A DNA stretch of 64,000 nt from Sporosarcina sp. FSL K6-1508 (GCF_038007465.1 NZ_JBBOXF010000001.1:1801001-1865000); one strand, 5' to 3'. Positions 1 to 8,901 are shown, counted from the first letter of the stretch. Made by a program: numbers and translations. The notes: generated by a model from the sequence alone, not told the origin.

Positions 1-919
1 CAACTAGATAGAGCATTCCCTTTTTATAGAGTGCACGGATAGTCTCCATGTCGCCCTCTCCCTCTTTTTTACTGAGGAGAGGATAAATGACGGTCGTCAC
101 TGCGGTCATCAAGATTGCCTGCGGAAGGCCAGTCGATTTCGAGGCAATATTCACCGCAGTAGTAACTCCTTCTCCAAACCGCCCAGATACAATCCTATGT
201 ATGAGAATATAGAACTGCAGCGAGGCTCCACCGAACAATATCGGCAAAGCGATAACCCATAACCTCTTAACATCTTCAGACATACCAAAAGATGGTTTCA
301 ACGAATAGAGTTTCGATTTCCGAAGTCCTGCATAAAGAAATCCACCCATTATCAATGCACCAAACAATGCACCAATCCCATATGATTGAGGTCCGAAATA
401 ACTGGTTAACAAGACAGCTATTCCGACAAAGGCTGCATTATACAGAAGAACCGCAATACTAGACAGGTTGTATTTACCGTTTACATTAAGCACTCCGCTC
501 ATCCATGTCGATAGGACAAGAATGATTGAAGATGGCATCATCCAAAGGTATAGATTGCGTACCAATGCATGCTCTTCAGCACTCTGATTCTTAAAGAATA
601 GTTTCAAAGTTGGATCTGTAAAGATGATTAATGTAACTGTTATCGAAACTGCTGTCATAAGAACAGTCGTAAGCGACTTTCGAACGTACAAAGCCTTATC
701 TAATTTCGTTGAATGATAGACGGATATAAATGCTGTCGTCAATCCGCCACCAACAACGAGGTAAATGAAATTCGGAATTGTATACGCTTTTGCAATTGCA
801 TCAGCTGTAGTCGACGCACCATACTGATTCGTTATCGCTATTTCCCTAATAAAGCCAAGTAACCTGGCCAATATATTAATGATCGCGATTGCCCCAACAA
901 TTTTCATCAATTTACTCAT
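1..919 (-). CDS. murJ: MurJ/MviN-type lipid II flippase, 3' part outside window
   Basis: This is the first 306 codons of a polytopic membrane protein; the stop lies beyond the left edge. The start begins MSKLMKIVGAIAI and is followed by a FIREIAITNQYGAS stretch, the usual opening of the MurJ/MviN branch of the MOP exporter superfamily. Those proteins have about 500 residues and 14 membrane helices and flip lipid II across the membrane for cell-wall synthesis. Many hydrophobic helices are visible in the part shown. AAAGGTCAGG lies just upstream of the ATG. It is read away from the cassette array and marks the left border of ordinary chromosome. The family call is fairly safe; the cell's own substrate is inferred. 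Confidence 0.8.
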   Translation of the reverse strand, partial: MSKLMKIVGAIAIINILARLLGFIREIAITNQYGASTTADAIAKAYTIPNFIYLVVGGGLTTAFISVYHSTKLDKALYVRKSLTTVLMTAVSITVTLIIFTDPTLKLFFKNQSAEEHALVRNLYLWMMPSSIILVLSTWMSGVLNVNGKYNLSSIAVLLYNAAFVGIAVLLTSYFGPQSYGIGALFGALIMGGFLYAGLRKSKLYSLKPSFGMSEDVKRLWVIALPILFGGASLQFYILIHRIVSGRFGEGVTTAVNIASKSTGLPQAILMTAVTTVIYPLLSKKEGEGDMETIRALYKKGMLYLV

Positions 920-1321
920 AAATTCAACCTGACCTTTCTCAGCAGAACGTTAAATCAACGACAAGTTTCCTAAAGTATTGTCATACCAATACTGAGCAAT
1001 TTCCATTGCTTAGCTATTTCATCGATTCTATCAGAATTATCATTTAAGCACACTCACAAATTTTTCGTCTTCCATGCATTTCACTAACGTTTATATGTTT
1101 GATTGGTTATAGAAAGAAGGTTGAGAAAACTGAAAATTGTACTCTTTTTCTTTCTTCAAACTTTCTTTTCCTATATAATCAGCATTATATACAGTTTACA
1201 AAGGACAGAGTAATTACATAAAAAAACATTAGATTTGATATATTTAATTGGTCATTTTTCATGGATATCTATGCTTGGTAAATTTGAACTTATCAAAATT
1301 GGATTTATTGGAGGAGATACC
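920..1321. other. Intergenic region, nothing firm seen
   Basis: The stretch between the flippase gene and the first array gene holds no supported gene. It is AT-rich and shows no repeat of the array type, so the first recognisable array repeat is at 1509. Confidence 0.5.
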
Positions 1322-1492
1322 GTAAAAATAGCTAGGATTTTTTATATGTTGTCATTACCCATTTTTCTAGGTGGTTGTGACCAGACAAATACCAAGGAGA
1401 CAAACGACAATCCAGAGAAAAAGGCTTTAGCATTTAATCCAGCAGGGATTGAGTCAGGAATTGAAAATACTCCTAATTTTATACGTGCTTGA
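1322..1492 (+). pseudogene. Lipoprotein N-terminal fragment lacking a start codon
   Basis: A good GGAGGAG site at about 1310 is followed by GTA AAA ATA GCT, where an initiation codon would be expected. The reading frame then gives a short lipoprotein signal with the lipobox LGGC and a polar tail of about 38 residues, ending in TGA just before array repeat B at 1509. The GTA suggests a lost GTG or ATG. The short tail suggests that the gene was cut by recombination at the repeat. An in-frame ATG at 1346 could still start a tiny peptide. The original function is unknown. Confidence 0.45.
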
Positions 1493-1508
1493 AAAGAGAA
1501 ATGTAACC

Positions 1509-1564
1509 TTTAACGGGGAGGTTAGTTGAAAAGTGTTGTTTAACTTATGTTCAACATCCGGACC
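1509..1564 (+). repeat. Array repeat, B + C type, no A/T part
   Basis: TAACGGGGAGGTTAGTTGAA (B) is followed after a short spacer by TTCAACATCCGGACC (C left arm). Part A and the terminator are missing. The same B-spacer-C order with a GTGTTGTTTAACTT-like spacer recurs at 9995 and 29394. Confidence 0.75.
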
Positions 1565-1641
1565 AGAATGTATAATTCCTATCGAATTTGTAGGGAGAAT
1601 TAAATATCGAAATTGTTGAATAATACTTAAGGAGTGTATAT

Positions 1642-2040
1642 ATGAATAAATCATATGTAATTTTTTTGCTGTTTCTTACAATATTCCTAACTGGATGTAG
1701 TGAGGATAATAGTAAGGCTTGGGAGCCATATAGTCCTTTAAATACTTCATCTTTAATGAAACAATATGCAGTTCAAGATAATTACGCACAGTTTAAATCC
1801 TTAGTACAAGAAGGATACGATGAAGATAGTATAAATGAGATATATGATACTGTGAGAAGCACTGTAACTAATAGTGCAGAAATAAACAGTTTTACTTTAG
1901 TCACTTTTGATAATGGTAAAACGTTGCTTGTACACTTAACGCCTGTTACGTCTGAAGAGGGGGAAGTGTTAATTCAAGATGTTATTGAAATTCCAATTGA
2001 AATGGCATCGTATATAAAGGAGGAGTTAAATAAAAAGTAA
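1642..2040 (+). CDS. Small lipoprotein, unknown function
   Basis: 132 residues with a type II signal peptide: MNKSYVIFLLFLTIFLTGC, lipobox LTGC with Cys19. The start follows AAGGAGTG. The mature protein should be anchored to the outer face of the membrane. Its second half (about 75-132) resembles the second half of the protein at 37564-37905: both have a TLV-F-[DE] strand, then L[VI]..TP, and a hydrophobic I..IPIE/LPIE helix near the C-terminus. The two are probably members of one family. The gene stands alone between repeat B/C and a terminator, as a cassette would. No function is recognised. Confidence 0.8.
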   Translation: MNKSYVIFLLFLTIFLTGCSEDNSKAWEPYSPLNTSSLMKQYAVQDNYAQFKSLVQEGYDEDSINEIYDTVRSTVTNSAEINSFTLVTFDNGKTLLVHLTPVTSEEGEVLIQDVIEIPIEMASYIKEELNKK

Positions 2041-2057
2041 AGTTGTTCTTGTACTTG

Positions 2058-2085
2058 GATTAGCTTAATAGCTAATCTTTTTTTT
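2058..2085 (+). terminator. Rho-independent terminator after lipoprotein gene
   Basis: A perfect 7-bp stem GATTAGC / GCTAATC with a TTAATA loop is followed by eight T. It separates the lipoprotein from the sigma-factor operon. Confidence 0.85.
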
Positions 2086-2144
2086 ATTGATATAAGGTGT
2101 TTACCTTTTTGAACGTCAATCGTTATCTAAGTAGGAGGGGGATT

Positions 2145-2648
2145 ATGGATGAAGAATTAGGGCTTTATTTAGAAAGGAAATTAAAAGGCGTCTATTATGT
2201 CTTACTAAAAATGGGAGCAAAAAAAGAAGATGCCGAAGATATTTTACAGGAGACGGCATATCGTTTTGTCCAGCTATTAGATGGTGTTGATGAAAGGTAT
2301 ATAGATGCATGGCTTTATCGAGTAGCTATCAATTTATTTTATGATGGCTTGAAGAAACAGAAGACAATGGATCGTTATCTAGCGCTTTTTAAAACTGAAG
2401 ATTTACTTAATTTATATACTCCCGAGCAATCCCTGATTGATGGAGAGTTTGTAAAACAAATGAAAATAGCCATGTCCAAACTAAGACCAAAAGATACTGA
2501 ACTTCTGCTTTTGAAGTATAGTGCAGAATTTTCATTAAAAGACATGGCTCATTTATTAGAAACAACAGATAAATCAATAAAAACTCAGTTGGCAAGGGCA
2601 AAAAAACGATTACGAAAAATGATTGAGGAGGATACTTATTATGAGTGA
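2145..2648 (+). CDS. ECF-type sigma-70 family RNA polymerase sigma factor
   Basis: 167 residues from the ATG preceded by AGGAGGGG; an upstream in-frame TTG at 2097 has no ribosome site. Residues 26-70 form sigma region 2 (AEDILQETAYRF, then WLYRVAINLFYD). About 112-160 is region 4 with its helix-turn-helix (TDKSIKTQLARAKKRLRK). Such factors redirect RNA polymerase to a small regulon, often for envelope stress. The gene overlaps the next ATG by 8 bp, so the pair is translationally coupled. The next gene encodes a membrane-bound regulator of the kind that holds such sigma factors inactive. Confidence 0.88.
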   Translation: MDEELGLYLERKLKGVYYVLLKMGAKKEDAEDILQETAYRFVQLLDGVDERYIDAWLYRVAINLFYDGLKKQKTMDRYLALFKTEDLLNLYTPEQSLIDGEFVKQMKIAMSKLRPKDTELLLLKYSAEFSLKDMAHLLETTDKSIKTQLARAKKRLRKMIEEDTYYE

Positions 2649-3555
2649 AAAATCTATTTTTGATTCAAAGGATACATATCAACCAACTATAAAAAAAGCA
2701 AAGAAAAAGTCTTTGAAACGGACAATTTGGGTTTCAATAGCTGTGACATTAACTACAGTAATAGTAGGAGTAGTTATTTTTTTAGCAGCGCATCTTTACA
2801 TGCAAAAAACGATGACCAATTATTATAATTTGCAAGTGAGTAAATCAATGGTACGTGGAGCAAATATTACTTTAGATAATGGTGGAGCAAGCAGCTATGG
2901 TATTGAATCGGCGATTACACAAGATCAATATAGAAAAAACATTGACGGCATTCCGTATACTTGGTATAACGAACAAACTCTTTATAAAATTTATGACAAA
3001 CCGACTACATTACTTGACACAAGAATAACATCATTTGATGGTGAGCAATATTATCGGAATGGTCAACGAGTGATGAACTTCTTATATCCTCGAATGAAAA
3101 GTTCAAATGATGACATTGCCCTGATATCCTCGCTAGATAGTAAAGATAAAATCGAAGTAGCGATTTCTTTCAAAGAAGAACTACCTGTAGATAAGATGTT
3201 GGAATTTTTCCCAACAGCACAGTGGGCTTGGGTTGTTGATCCGATGAATAGAGATTCATTCGACAGCTCGTTAAAGGAAATAGGTTCTGATTATGTTAGC
3301 TATGTTATTAGCGAATATGCTTATGGTTTTTCAATTCAGCCAGAAAGCGCAATTGAACAAAACGTGAAAGAATTTAAACAAGGATTGCAAAGATTATCCG
3401 AAAAACAAAATAACGAAGAGCGATTGTTAGAAAAAATACAAGGTGAGCTACAAGTGGGAGGAATTGTAATAACAGGTACTGTGGAAGAAATATTACCAAT
3501 GATGGAACAAGAACAAGTTAATTATGTAAGTGTTGGTGTTATTATTCCTCAATAA
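2641..3555 (+). CDS. Membrane-anchored anti-sigma factor (sigma regulator N/C-domain type)
   Basis: 304 residues. A basic cytoplasmic N-terminus of about 27 residues is followed by one membrane helix (28-50) and a large outer domain. The size, topology and C-terminal pattern (SEYAYGFSIQPE, then GGIVITGTVEEIL) fit the Bacillales sigma-factor-regulator family (Pfam Sigma_reg_N and Sigma_reg_C). The start ATG lies inside the sigma gene's last codons and is the only one with the sigma gene's GAGGA behind it. It is expected to bind the sigma factor until an envelope signal releases it. The signal is not visible in the sequence. Confidence 0.82.
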   Translation: MSEKSIFDSKDTYQPTIKKAKKKSLKRTIWVSIAVTLTTVIVGVVIFLAAHLYMQKTMTNYYNLQVSKSMVRGANITLDNGGASSYGIESAITQDQYRKNIDGIPYTWYNEQTLYKIYDKPTTLLDTRITSFDGEQYYRNGQRVMNFLYPRMKSSNDDIALISSLDSKDKIEVAISFKEELPVDKMLEFFPTAQWAWVVDPMNRDSFDSSLKEIGSDYVSYVISEYAYGFSIQPESAIEQNVKEFKQGLQRLSEKQNNEERLLEKIQGELQVGGIVITGTVEEILPMMEQEQVNYVSVGVIIPQ

Positions 3556-3581
3556 TGAAGGAGAGTAAGTAAGAAATATGT

Positions 3582-3621
3582 ACTGTTGTTCAACTAACGG
3601 GTGCTTTACTTGAACAACAGT
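3582..3621 (+). repeat. Array repeat A with extended perfect stem
   Basis: ACTGTTGTTCAA and its exact complement TTGAACAACAGT enclose CTAACGGGTGCTTTAC. The 12-bp stem plus a following CTTTTCTTAC stretch could terminate the sigma operon. A C-like CTTCAACAATCTAAC lies at about 3653. Confidence 0.85.
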
Positions 3622-3694
3622 AATGCTTTTCTTACTTTGTTACAAATATCACCTTCAACAATCTAACTTTCATTTTAAATAAGAGGTGACGAAA

Positions 3695-4170
3695 TTGTCT
3701 TTTAAGATTATTATCCAATTTGGTTTGGCTTCAATACTTTTAATACTTTCTACTGGGGCTACCTGGTAAGAAGTCAGCACAATATTAGAGAAACCTTGGG
3801 AATGGAAACATACTGCAATCTTTTCTCAGATGGCGAACGGACAAGTAGAAAACCTAAATGGTATTTTACCAATTGACCATTTTGTATATGCAGCAAAATT
3901 TGCACCTAGGTTTCCTTTACTTATGTTACTAAGTGCAACGTATCTCATAATCCTTGGAGGATATATTCTACTCAAACGTAAGGATAGGACATTTTCATAT
4001 TTCCTATCTGGTGTTGGCGTTTTGTTTTTGGTGTTAAGTGGTTTCGTATCAAAATCTTCAACTACTGGTTTGAAATTTTTTTTGTTAGTTTTCTGCTATT
4101 AGGAATATTAGCAGTAGCTATTGCACTGCATAGATTTTTTAATAATAAGACTGGACTTACTTCTTCTTGA
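3695..4170 (+). pseudogene. Broken membrane protein, DUF4306/YjdJ-like
   Basis: The original gene starts with TTG after AAGAGGTGAC. A TAA at 3767-3769 interrupts it after about 24 codons (..GATW stop). The frame then runs open through EWKHTAIFSQM.NGILPIDHFVYAAKFAP and two hydrophobic helices until about 4078. There a run of T shifts the frame; the true end in the other frame is LLLGILAVAIALHRFF..TSS and TGA at 4168. So there is one nonsense codon and one frameshift. The layout (membrane anchor, PWEWKH, PIDHFVYAAKF, several helices) reminds me of the DUF4306 family. That name is from memory and only moderately sure. Confidence 0.65.
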
Positions 4171-4392
4171 TCTAACGTTTGCTGTATAGTGCAAAATGAA
4201 AGTACATAGTATTGCAACCAAACTTGGCGTTGCAATTTTACATGGAGTGGTATGTATGATTGCCTTCGCATGCAAAGCCAGCCATTGATACAGCTGGCTT
4301 CTTGGCTTGGTACTCATGCCCGCAGAGGATCCGTGTCAAGTTGCAACATTGTGTAGTTGCAATTGCAATCTTCTGTATTACGTTTTTGCGAA

Positions 4393-4478
4393 ATACAGGT
4401 GCTTTACTTAAAGATCATTGAGATGCTTAGAGGGCTCTTTTTTCTTGTTCAACTAAAGGGGCGGGTTAGTCAAATTCA
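4393..4478 (+). repeat. Array repeat, complete A-T-B
   Basis: ACAGGTGCTTTACTTAAAG (A, left arm decayed), a hairpin GATGCTTAGAGGGCTC with T-run, then TTGTTCAACTAAAGGGGCGG and GTTAGT (B). The 220 bp before it (4171-4392) hold no supportable gene. Confidence 0.8.
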
Positions 4479-4551
4479 AAATATTATAAACCTAATTAAT
4501 TAAAATTAAGGGAAAATTTGAACCTTTTAGCGCTCATTACGTCTTTAAAAT

Positions 4552-4589
4552 AAAATCATTCATATGAAATTACAAATATGAACGATTTT
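4552..4589 (+). promoter_or_regulatory. 14-bp inverted repeat before DUF5412 gene
   Basis: AAAATCATTCATAT and ATATGAACGATTTT differ from perfect complementarity at one position and flank a 10-base loop. The structure ends 4 bp before the GGAGAGG ribosome site. It may be an operator, an mRNA-stabilising leader or an attenuator; nothing in the sequence decides between these. Confidence 0.45.
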
Positions 4590-4608
4590 ATGGAGAGGAT
4601 TGTGAAAA

Positions 4609-4974
4609 ATGAGTAAGTTAATTAAAATTTCATTATTGTTTTTTGCGGTCATTATTATGTTGCGCATATTATTTTTGTATCAAGTATTAAACCCAACGCT
4701 AAGTAATATTCAAGTGAATGCGAAAAATGAAGAAGGTATTTATACTTCGCCAGATGGGGAGAAAAGTATAACGGTTTATTTTAACGGAGGACTAATATTC
4801 CATAACGACGTAACATATGTGGGGGTGTTAGAAGATTCTATCTCAGGTCTGAAAAAGAATGTTTTTCTAGTGATGCCAAATGTTAATGAAGTTCGATGGA
4901 TAAATAATGGAACAATTGTAGTTAATGGTACAAAAATTGCTATTGATGATACCTATGACTTTAGGAATGAATAA
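4609..4974 (+). CDS. DUF5412-like membrane-anchored protein
   Basis: 121 residues with an N-terminal membrane helix (about 5-25) and an extracytoplasmic domain. The domain has the pattern YTSPDGEKSITVY, a central GVLED segment and a WINNGTIVVNGTKIAID ending. This matches what I know of DUF5412 proteins in Bacillus; their function is unknown. The start follows GGAGAGGATTGTG. It is a single-gene unit followed by an A repeat. Confidence 0.7.
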   Translation: MSKLIKISLLFFAVIIMLRILFLYQVLNPTLSNIQVNAKNEEGIYTSPDGEKSITVYFNGGLIFHNDVTYVGVLEDSISGLKKNVFLVMPNVNEVRWINNGTIVVNGTKIAIDDTYDFRNE

Positions 4975-5035
4975 ATTAAATGAATTTAAATTATTTAGAA
5001 CATTCTGGAAGGTCGAATAATGAATAGATAATTCT

Positions 5036-5067
5036 AATTCAACTGCCGGGTGCTTTAGTAAAACAGG
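5036..5067 (+). repeat. Array repeat A, short
   Basis: ATTCAACTGCCGGGTGCTTT is followed by AGTAAAACAGGG. Part B is absent; the next ribosome site follows after about 30 bp. Confidence 0.7.
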
Positions 5068-5109
5068 GCTGTCGGTAAATAAGCGATACACTTTTAGGGG
5101 GAATATATT

Positions 5110-5697
5110 ATGAGTACATTTGTTTATATGGTGAGACACGGTGAGTCGCCAAAAGAAGGAAATGAAAGAACCAGAGGGTTAACCGAAAAAGGTTATTTAG
5201 ATGCTCAACGAGTAACTGACATAATGAAAGATGAAGAAGTTGATATAGTTGTTTCAAGTCCATACGTACGCTCAATTTTAACTGTTGAAGAGTTAGCTCA
5301 ACAAATAGGGAAAAAAGTTTTAGTGTTCGAAGATTTAAAAGAGAAGTTATTTTCTTCTGAAGACAATCGTGTATCTGATAAGCAATTGGTTCAACTTTTG
5401 GAGAAGTCATTTTTTGAATCAAATTTCTCTTTAGAGGGAGGAGAATCAAATGTTAATTGCCAAAAAAGAGCTATAAAAGTCTTAAAAGAACTATTAGATA
5501 CTTTTAGAGATAAACAAGTAGTGGTAGGTACTCATGGGGCAGTTATGACTTTAATGATGGGATATTTCGATAGCACTTATGATTTGAATTTTTTACATAG
5601 CACATCAAAACCTGATATTTATAGAATGGAATTCAATAAACAGGAATTAGTGAATGTTCAAAGACTATGGGATGTAAATATTGGTGTTAACCAATAA
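5110..5697 (+). CDS. Histidine phosphatase family protein
   Basis: 195 residues. The N-terminal motif RHGE (Arg9-His10-Gly11-Glu12) carries the phospho-accepting histidine, and GTHGA (140-144) supplies the second catalytic histidine. SSPYVRSILT (about 49-58) holds the usual arginine after the S-S-P strand. The family removes phosphate from sugar phosphates, nucleotides or proteins; the substrate cannot be told. The start follows TTTTAGGGGGAATATATT. No signal peptide is seen, so it is cytoplasmic. It is a lone gene flanked by A repeats. Confidence 0.87.
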   Translation: MSTFVYMVRHGESPKEGNERTRGLTEKGYLDAQRVTDIMKDEEVDIVVSSPYVRSILTVEELAQQIGKKVLVFEDLKEKLFSSEDNRVSDKQLVQLLEKSFFESNFSLEGGESNVNCQKRAIKVLKELLDTFRDKQVVVGTHGAVMTLMMGYFDSTYDLNFLHSTSKPDIYRMEFNKQELVNVQRLWDVNIGVNQ

Positions 5698-5708
5698 ATT
5701 TTATTTGT

Positions 5709-5792
5709 TATTGAACTAACGGGTGCGTTACTTCAATTGAGGGTTAAGCATCCTTATCTTGTTCAACTAAAGGGGCGGGTTAGTTGAACAAG
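5709..5792 (+). repeat. Array repeat, complete A-T-B
   Basis: ATTGAACTAACGGGTGCG (A), a hairpin GGGTTAAGCATCC, then TTGTTCAACTAAAGGGGCGG and GTTAGTTGAACAAG (B). The B stem is a near-perfect palindrome. Confidence 0.88.
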
Positions 5793-5820
5793 AAAAATAC
5801 ATAAATAAATATTTTGGAAA

Positions 5821-5860
5821 CTGCCACCTTTTATATATAGACTCATATAAAAGGTGACAG
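5821..5860 (+). promoter_or_regulatory. Long inverted repeat before membrane pseudogene
   Basis: CTGCCACCTTTTATAT and ATATAAAAGGTGACAG form a 15-16 bp stem with one mismatch around TAGACTC. No T-run follows, so it looks more like a leader hairpin than a terminator. Confidence 0.45.
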
Positions 5861-5871
5861 TAGGTATTTAG

Positions 5872-6294
5872 ATGAAACGTTTTATATATTATTTTGTTTG
5901 GGTTCTATTTAATTGGTTTCTTCTGTTATTTAGGTAGCAAATATTATATGAGTTTAAAATCCGTTGCCCAAGAAACGCTTGATAATAAACTATTCTTCAT
6001 TTACAGTCTCGTGTTTCCTGTCATTATTGGGATGCTATTAAAGCTACCTGTATTGGCCAAGGACATTAAGCAACAGGAAAAATGGACATTTGATTGATTG
6101 AAATTGTTAGCAATTGGTATCCCACCTTTTTTATCGTAACTTCTCCAGTTTGGATTTAACTTATTTGGACTTATACCCCATTTGGTGAACATTCAATATT
6201 TGAAGATTTTTTAAGAATAACAATTAGAACTCCACTCAAGACGGCAGTGGGAATAGTGCTTGGATACTGCTTGTTAGATATCCTGAAAAAATAA
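5872..6294 (+). pseudogene. Decayed multi-pass membrane protein
   Basis: ATG AAA CGT at 5872 opens a hydrophobic frame that must shift by one near 5890 to continue as FGFYLIGFFCYLGSKYY. In-frame stops then follow at about 6095 (after WTFD) and 6137. A further shift is needed to reach the C-terminus IRTPLKTAVGIVLGYC and TAA at 6294. Joined together, the pieces describe a protein of about 135 residues with 3-4 membrane helices. The family is not recognised. Confidence 0.6.
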
Positions 6295-6334
6295 AACATT
6301 TTAATAATCAGTTATGCTTGTCTAGAAGACTGAT

Positions 6335-6412
6335 CTTAAACTAAAGGGTGCTTTAGTTTAAGAAGAATAGGACTTGCGTGGATGATTGATTTTCATATTT
6401 GCAAGTCCTTTT
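6335..6412 (+). repeat. Array repeat A plus strong terminator
   Basis: CTTAAACTAAAGGGTGC with TTTAGTTTAAG (A) is followed by AGGACTTGC / GCAAGTCCTTTT, a 9-bp stem with a long loop and T-run. Part B is missing. Confidence 0.8.
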
Positions 6413-6754
6413 GTTATGCCTTCATACGTAAACAGGAACTCACCTGTTACTTCAGAGATAGCTCTAGAACTTCATTCTCAATGCTTATAAGCTCGGTAAA
6501 TGCTTCTAAGAGCTTGTTACGGTTGTCATGGATGATGCGTGTGTATGCTTTACCTCAAAGTTGAGGTGATAGACACTGGCGTTTCGCCTGCCGTAACAGT
6601 CAATCATTTCCGTTACTGATTCGGAACTTCACTACACCAATTTTTGTAAATGTGTTACACTGTGCCAATAGACCGATTACTCAGTTATTCAACAAACAAA
6701 GAAGTTTTGTTGAAGAAGAATACAGATTTATATGCCAACAATGGAGGGGATATA
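6413..6754. other. Non-coding stretch with a possible minus-strand gene tail
   Basis: No plus-strand gene is supported. On the minus strand an open stretch ending at about 6452 reads like a real C-terminus (RIIHDNRNKLLEAFTELI..ELSLK) but has stops a little upstream. It may be the tail of a lost gene. GACACTGGCGTTTCGCC near 6570 faintly resembles module D. Confidence 0.25.
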
Positions 6755-7780
6755 ATGAAAACCAATATTTTAAAGCGTATTACCAAAGCCCAAGAAAAAG
6801 TTGAATTCTCTGGAGGCATTCTTGTTAAGGGAAACAATGATATTTTAACAGAATTAAGCTACGGTTATGCAAACCGTTCTGAGCAAATTGAAAATAGCAC
6901 AGATACAAGATTTGGTATTGCGTCAGGTTGTAAATTGTTTACATCCATAGCAATCTGTCAGCTTGTGGAAGCTGGAAAACTTTCTTTTGAATCGAAATTA
7001 GAAGATTGTCTTGATGTAGACTTCCTGAATTTTGCTAAAGGTATAACGATTCATCATCTTTTAACGCATACGTCAGGAATTCCTGATTATTTTGATGAAG
7101 AAATTATGGACGAATTTGAGGAATTGTGGGTTAAGAATCCGATGTATCTTATAAGAAACTTAGAAGACTTCTTACCTCTATTCCAAAACCAGCCAATGAA
7201 ATTCAAAGTTGGGGAAAGATTTCATTATAACAATGCAGGATACATTTTACTTGGTTTGATTGTAGAGGAAGTAAGTCAAATTGAATTTTCTGAGTATGTA
7301 GAGGAGCATATCTTTAAAAAAGCGGATATGAGTGACGCAGGCTATTTTGAATTTGATTCCCTACCCAGACATACAGCACTCGGTTATATTGACCTTCCAA
7401 ATGGTAAATGGAAAACAAATATTTACTCATTGCCTGTAAAGGGTGGTTCAGATGGTGGGGCCTTTGTAACAGTGAACGATATGGGGAATTTATGGGATTC
7501 TCTATTGAATAACCAATTACTTAATGAAGAACACACAAATAAGTTACTAACTCCATATGTTCGAACGAATAACAAAAATGGCTTTTATGGTTATGGTGTA
7601 TGGATTGAGAAAAAGGATGATGAGATTTTCAAATTTCATATAATGGGTTATGATCCTGGCGTCAGTTTCCATTCTGCTTTTTATCCCAAAACTGCAATTA
7701 AAACAGTAATATGTTCAAACAAATCCAAAGGTGCATTCGATATTATGAAAGAAATTGAAGAAGAAATTCAAAAAAATTGA
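6755..7780 (+). CDS. Serine hydrolase, beta-lactamase/PBP4* family
   Basis: 341 residues from the ATG after GGAGGGGATATA; a longer in-frame start at 6650 has no ribosome site. The class C-like catalytic signature is present: S57-G-C-K60, then Y158-N-N160 inside GERFHYNNAGYILLG, and LLTHTSGIPDYF between them. The family (Pfam Beta-lactamase) includes peptidases, esterases and beta-lactamases. There is no signal peptide, so an intracellular esterase or peptidase is more likely than drug resistance. It is a single-gene unit followed by a long D-containing repeat. Confidence 0.85.
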   Translation: MKTNILKRITKAQEKVEFSGGILVKGNNDILTELSYGYANRSEQIENSTDTRFGIASGCKLFTSIAICQLVEAGKLSFESKLEDCLDVDFLNFAKGITIHHLLTHTSGIPDYFDEEIMDEFEELWVKNPMYLIRNLEDFLPLFQNQPMKFKVGERFHYNNAGYILLGLIVEEVSQIEFSEYVEEHIFKKADMSDAGYFEFDSLPRHTALGYIDLPNGKWKTNIYSLPVKGGSDGGAFVTVNDMGNLWDSLLNNQLLNEEHTNKLLTPYVRTNNKNGFYGYGVWIEKKDDEIFKFHIMGYDPGVSFHSAFYPKTAIKTVICSNKSKGAFDIMKEIEEEIQKN

Positions 7781-7796
7781 GTTAGTGAAATAATGT

Positions 7797-8017
7797 TCTT
7801 AAAGTAAAGGGTGCTTAAGTGAAGATTGGGCTGCCTTTCATGGCGGCTTTTTCCTATTGAGTAGTGAAGTGAACTACTTCCGTCAACTGGCGGTATGTTA
7901 ACTTGTTGTGTATGGGCTATACAAGCCTGTTCAGCGATCGAAGCGCTGTTTTTACAATTAGATCTTATGTAGCTAGTCCTTTTCCATCTCCAATTAACAT
8001 GGGCAGGTTAGTGAAAG
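7797..8017 (+). repeat. Array repeat, long form A-T-D-B
   Basis: A: TCTTAAAGTAAAGGGTGC. T: GGGCTGCCTTTCATGGCGGC plus TTTTTCC. D: GTGAACTACTTCCGTCAACT, GGCGGTATGTTAAC, GTATGGGCTATACAAG, GTTCAGCGATCGAA (7867-7942). B: CCAATTAACATGGGCAGG with TTAGTGAAAG. About 45 bp of unmatched sequence lies between D and B. Confidence 0.8.
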
Positions 8018-8062
8018 AAGGGAGTAGAGGTTTTATGTCGTATTTGACACAAACTGTGAAGT

Positions 8063-8091
8063 AAAAAAAGCCCTCTATTTTTCAGAGGACT
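8063..8091 (-). terminator. Terminator of the minus-strand lipoprotein gene
   Basis: Read leftward, AGTCCTCT..AGAGGGCT forms an 8-bp stem (one G-U pair) followed by a run of seven T. Confidence 0.75.
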
Positions 8092-8242
8092 TAAAATCAG
8101 CAAGTGATGTTTTATAATTTGCTAAGGTTTTACATATTTGGTTGTTTCTATAATGTTATCTTGCATTTTTTGAGCAACCCCATTTGAGCATTCAAGAAGT
8201 TTATTATTCTCAATTCTTCTGACCAAATGCCTAACAAGAAAA

Positions 8243-8671
8243 CTAATCTTTTTCAACTGTATATCTAACTTGTTTAAAGGTAATTATATCCCCATTTTCA
8301 GTATCATCTGTAGTTTGCAAAAGTTGAACTTTTGGCTTGTACCCCGTTTTATGAGCATCTTTGATGCCCTTAATGTTAAGTTCGTAGGATTCATCATTCT
8401 TTATTTTTTGTTCAAATACTTTTTCATTGGCAACAAAAATAAAGGTCACTTTATTTTCATCAATTCCCTCAGTCATAAAATCTAATTGATTATCTTTTGT
8501 TGTAATTGTTGGTGTTAATAATTCAATACTTCCGTTTCCGGTTTCTTGTTTAAAAGCAACTTCATAATCAGCTCTATCACTTGAATCTAAAGAATTTTCT
8601 ATTATCCCTGAACATCCGGATAAAGTGATACCAGCAAATAGAATAAAACTTAATCCAATTATTTTTTTCAT
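8243..8671 (-). CDS. Lipoprotein, unknown function
   Basis: 142 residues with a lipoprotein signal peptide and the lipobox LSGC (Cys20). The mature part is mostly beta and charged, with no motif I recognise (ends GDIITFKQVRYTVEKD). The start follows AAAGGGGGTCAACTT. This is one of few genes facing against the direction of the first array. It has its own terminator and no array repeat immediately around it, so it may belong to a different insertion. Confidence 0.8.
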   Translation of the reverse strand: MKKIIGLSFILFAGITLSGCSGIIENSLDSSDRADYEVAFKQETGNGSIELLTPTITTKDNQLDFMTEGIDENKVTFIFVANEKVFEQKIKNDESYELNIKGIKDAHKTGYKPKVQLLQTTDDTENGDIITFKQVRYTVEKD

Positions 8672-8901
8672 AAGTTGACCCCCTTTAAATTATACCGTGA
8701 TATGGAAAAAATAAGCAATGTATATATGCATTTTGATATATGTAACATAATCTCCTTTAATTTATATGTTTATTATATAATTCTAAAATCTATAAATACA
8801 CGGACCTCATGCCTATTTTTGAATCGGTCTAGAGGATGAGATTCACGTCCATTTATGTATTTCAATTGTTATCGTACAAAAAGTTACAGAACGACAGGAG
8901 A

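Noticed and set aside
1454..1654. Open frame on the minus strand across repeat and intergenic DNA
   Set aside because: It runs through array repeat B/C, has no ribosome site, and overlaps two better plus-strand frames.
4062..4317. Two overlapping minus-strand frames of 69 codons
   Set aside because: Low-complexity composition, no ribosome site, and one overlaps the pseudogene at 3695-4170; no similarity recognised.
6382..6564. 60-codon plus-strand frame after the A repeat at 6335
   Set aside because: It begins inside the terminator loop and lacks a ribosome site; the minus strand looks more protein-like here, though broken.
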